The notes under the pieces are model-generated. The model was not told the origin of the DNA and ran no database searches. It saw nothing but the letters and a program-made list of their open reading frames with translations. A DNA stretch of 64,000 nt from Ooceraea biroi. Its lineage: Eukaryota > Arthropoda > Insecta > Hymenoptera > Formicidae. Shown here piece by piece: positions 62,313 to 64,000 of this stretch. The stretch covers positions 23,468,497 to 23,532,496 of the forward strand of contig NC_039506.1 in assembly GCF_003672135.1 (NCBI RefSeq), given 5' to 3'. Made by a program: the position numbers and the translations under genes. How positions within the stretch are numbered: the stretch's first letter is position 1; every line of letters starts with the position of its first letter.

Positions 62313-64000
62313 GACTTCGTTTCGCTACGTTTCTCGTTTTTTACACGATGACTCTTCTCGTTTCATGTAGTTTATTGTTTTACCTCCTTACAGAGCTACG
62401 CTTGCGCATGCGAGCTCCGATGCTGAATTCGTACGTAATTAACGTGCCACCGACGCATCTCGCCGTAAAAGGCAACCTCGCGCAGTTCCTTACGAACGAT
62501 CGGCAACGAGAATTTTCACCCTTAATTGTATTTCATTATTCGACATGATTACGTGGAGCGATGCCGCATCGATAAAAAAACCCGACGCATAAAATATAAT
62601 ATCATCGTCAACGTCGATTTTATCGCGTAGGATGTTCAATGTTGTTCAATCACCGTGTTACTTCCCGTCATTTAGCACGTATTCGTCATCATTTTTGCAA
62701 AACGACGGGGCGCGTTATCAGTCTAGAGACTGCCACTGTCATGCAGCAATTATTTCGACATCGCGCGCGATATCGGCGGTATTAATTATCGCGGGCAGCG
62801 CCGAGTTATTAACGCGGATGCAGACGCTCAGGAAAGTACCGCGTCCTAATTCGGCGTTATTAAAGATTCCGTGTTTCAACTTTCTTTATGTGTATCATAT
62901 AAATTGAACGTGCAACCGGGACGAACATTTATAAATGCTACTACGTGCTGCTACAAGGAGACGCGTGTTCGCGAAGGACGTAACACTGTACGGCAATTTA
63001 ATGGTACCAGATGTACGCGAGCGAGCGGACGAACGTGTGTGATCTCTGCTTTCACGAGACGTCGCGGACAAGGTGTTGCAAATGCACAAGGTCAACGTGC
63101 AGACCTCGCCACTCAATTATCGATTATGTAAATGGCTTCGCTCGCGAGACCAGCCCCCGTGGAACGCGCTCTTCCTTCGTGCAACTTCATCTGCAGCCTT
63201 TGATCCCGAAGTCGATGTATCATCATCGACGCGACTGATGAATTTGTCGAATGCTGAAACCCGGATGCGAGCGATGGGGTATCGCACGGATGATGTCTTA
63301 AGATAAAAACGGGTAACGCCCCCGCCTCCTATAATATCGATCAGATAATTAACCGTAACGTTAATAAATATCGTTAGAGCGTAATATACGAGCGGCATCC
63401 CGCTTTGTCTTGATTCCGCGCTCATTCATGTGCCTGTGTAAATCGCTTAATCTTGTCGGGATTACCGAGGGTACGCGGATGCGAGTGCTACCATCACACA
63501 ACGATGCACGTACCCCGTTTGCATTCCTCGTTGGATTACTACCGGTCCCCGGCAGCAAAGCGTCGGTACAAAACGTGTCATAAAATCGAGCACACCGATT
63601 TCTTTCTTTCGCGCGCCTCGCGCTTTATTGACACCATATAACTTTATAACTCGGGCTGTCCGCGCGTTACAATTACGGTCTCGTCGTAACACGGGCGACT
63701 CGTGTCACTTTATGCCGACCAATTAGTATCCCCCTAAAAATGCGAAGGATTTATCGATTGTTGTTTCGCTATCGATCTTGGACAACCTTGGTCGATAAAA
63801 ACATACTGATTAAGGGTTTCATGCTAACGAATTCAATTTACGATTAAAATAATATTAGTGCATCAATCGGCGTGCTGAAGCTACTGACATTTTAAACATT
63901 TAACGCAGTTTAATAGATTCCGTCTTTTAGATATGCGCAAAACAGGCTACGGTACGCGTCACGCGTGCGTACGTGTCCTCCGGCAAGATAATTGAGAAGC

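Larger units (their letters stand above)
50477..64000. other. upstream intergenic, no gene recognised
   Basis: Apart from the palindrome, the pyrimidine tract, the 53-bp duplication and the microsatellite cluster at 57.6-58.8 kb listed separately, I see nothing definite. CpG-rich patches occur at about 52.8-53.2, 54.9-55.2 and 60.4-60.8 kb. Frames such as the plus-strand stretches 54925-55401 and 61302-61700 have no domain. Confidence 0.6.

Overview
The window looks like an arthropod nuclear genome, most likely an insect and probably Hymenoptera. This rests on the protein encoded, on short-consensus GT-AG introns, on CpG-rich blocks alternating with AT-rich stretches, and on microsatellites of the (GT)n, (GA)n and (CT)n type. 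The species cannot be told from sequence alone. I see no prokaryotic features, no rRNA or tRNA gene and no intact transposase.

The only protein gene I can support is a minus-strand orthologue of senseless (sens), the insect member of the Gfi-1 zinc-finger family. Five coding exons join in phase: 35489-35187, 35097-34876, 34417-34197, 30401-30251 and 21022-20697. From the ATG at 35466 they give exactly 400 codons (399 aa plus TGA). The last two exons carry four C2H2 fingers with the family's diagnostic spacing and wording; the N-terminal half is Pro/Ser-rich and holds a CtBP-type PLNLS motif. A non-coding or nearly non-coding first exon probably lies in the GC-rich block at 41.7-42.8 kb, where three good minus-strand splice donors occur. 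One of them (41713) would also supply an in-frame upstream ATG and lengthen the protein to 409 aa.

Layout: 1-18.65 kb is intergenic DNA downstream of the gene; about 18.65-20.70 kb is the probable 3' UTR; 20.70-35.49 kb is the coding part, with introns of about 9.2 kb, 3.8 kb, 458 bp and 89 bp; 35.49-41.71 kb is the proposed first intron; 41.7-42.8 kb is the candidate promoter/leader; and 42.8-64 kb is upstream intergenic DNA. The long flanks without recognisable genes fit a developmental transcription factor in a large regulatory domain.

The most interesting signals are regulatory. The probable 3' UTR holds an 8-mer match to the miR-9a seed, with further pairing to the 3' half of the miRNA; miR-9a repression of senseless is classic in Drosophila. 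Nearby are Brd-box and K-box words. A near-consensus Gfi-1/Senseless binding site lies about 3 kb upstream of the candidate first exon. Several long inverted repeats are present: a 212-nt hairpin (50265-50476) whose transitions become G-U wobbles only in a minus-strand transcript, a 203-bp-arm foldback (39637-40101), a perfect 56-bp palindrome (52663-52718) and two MITE-like elements.
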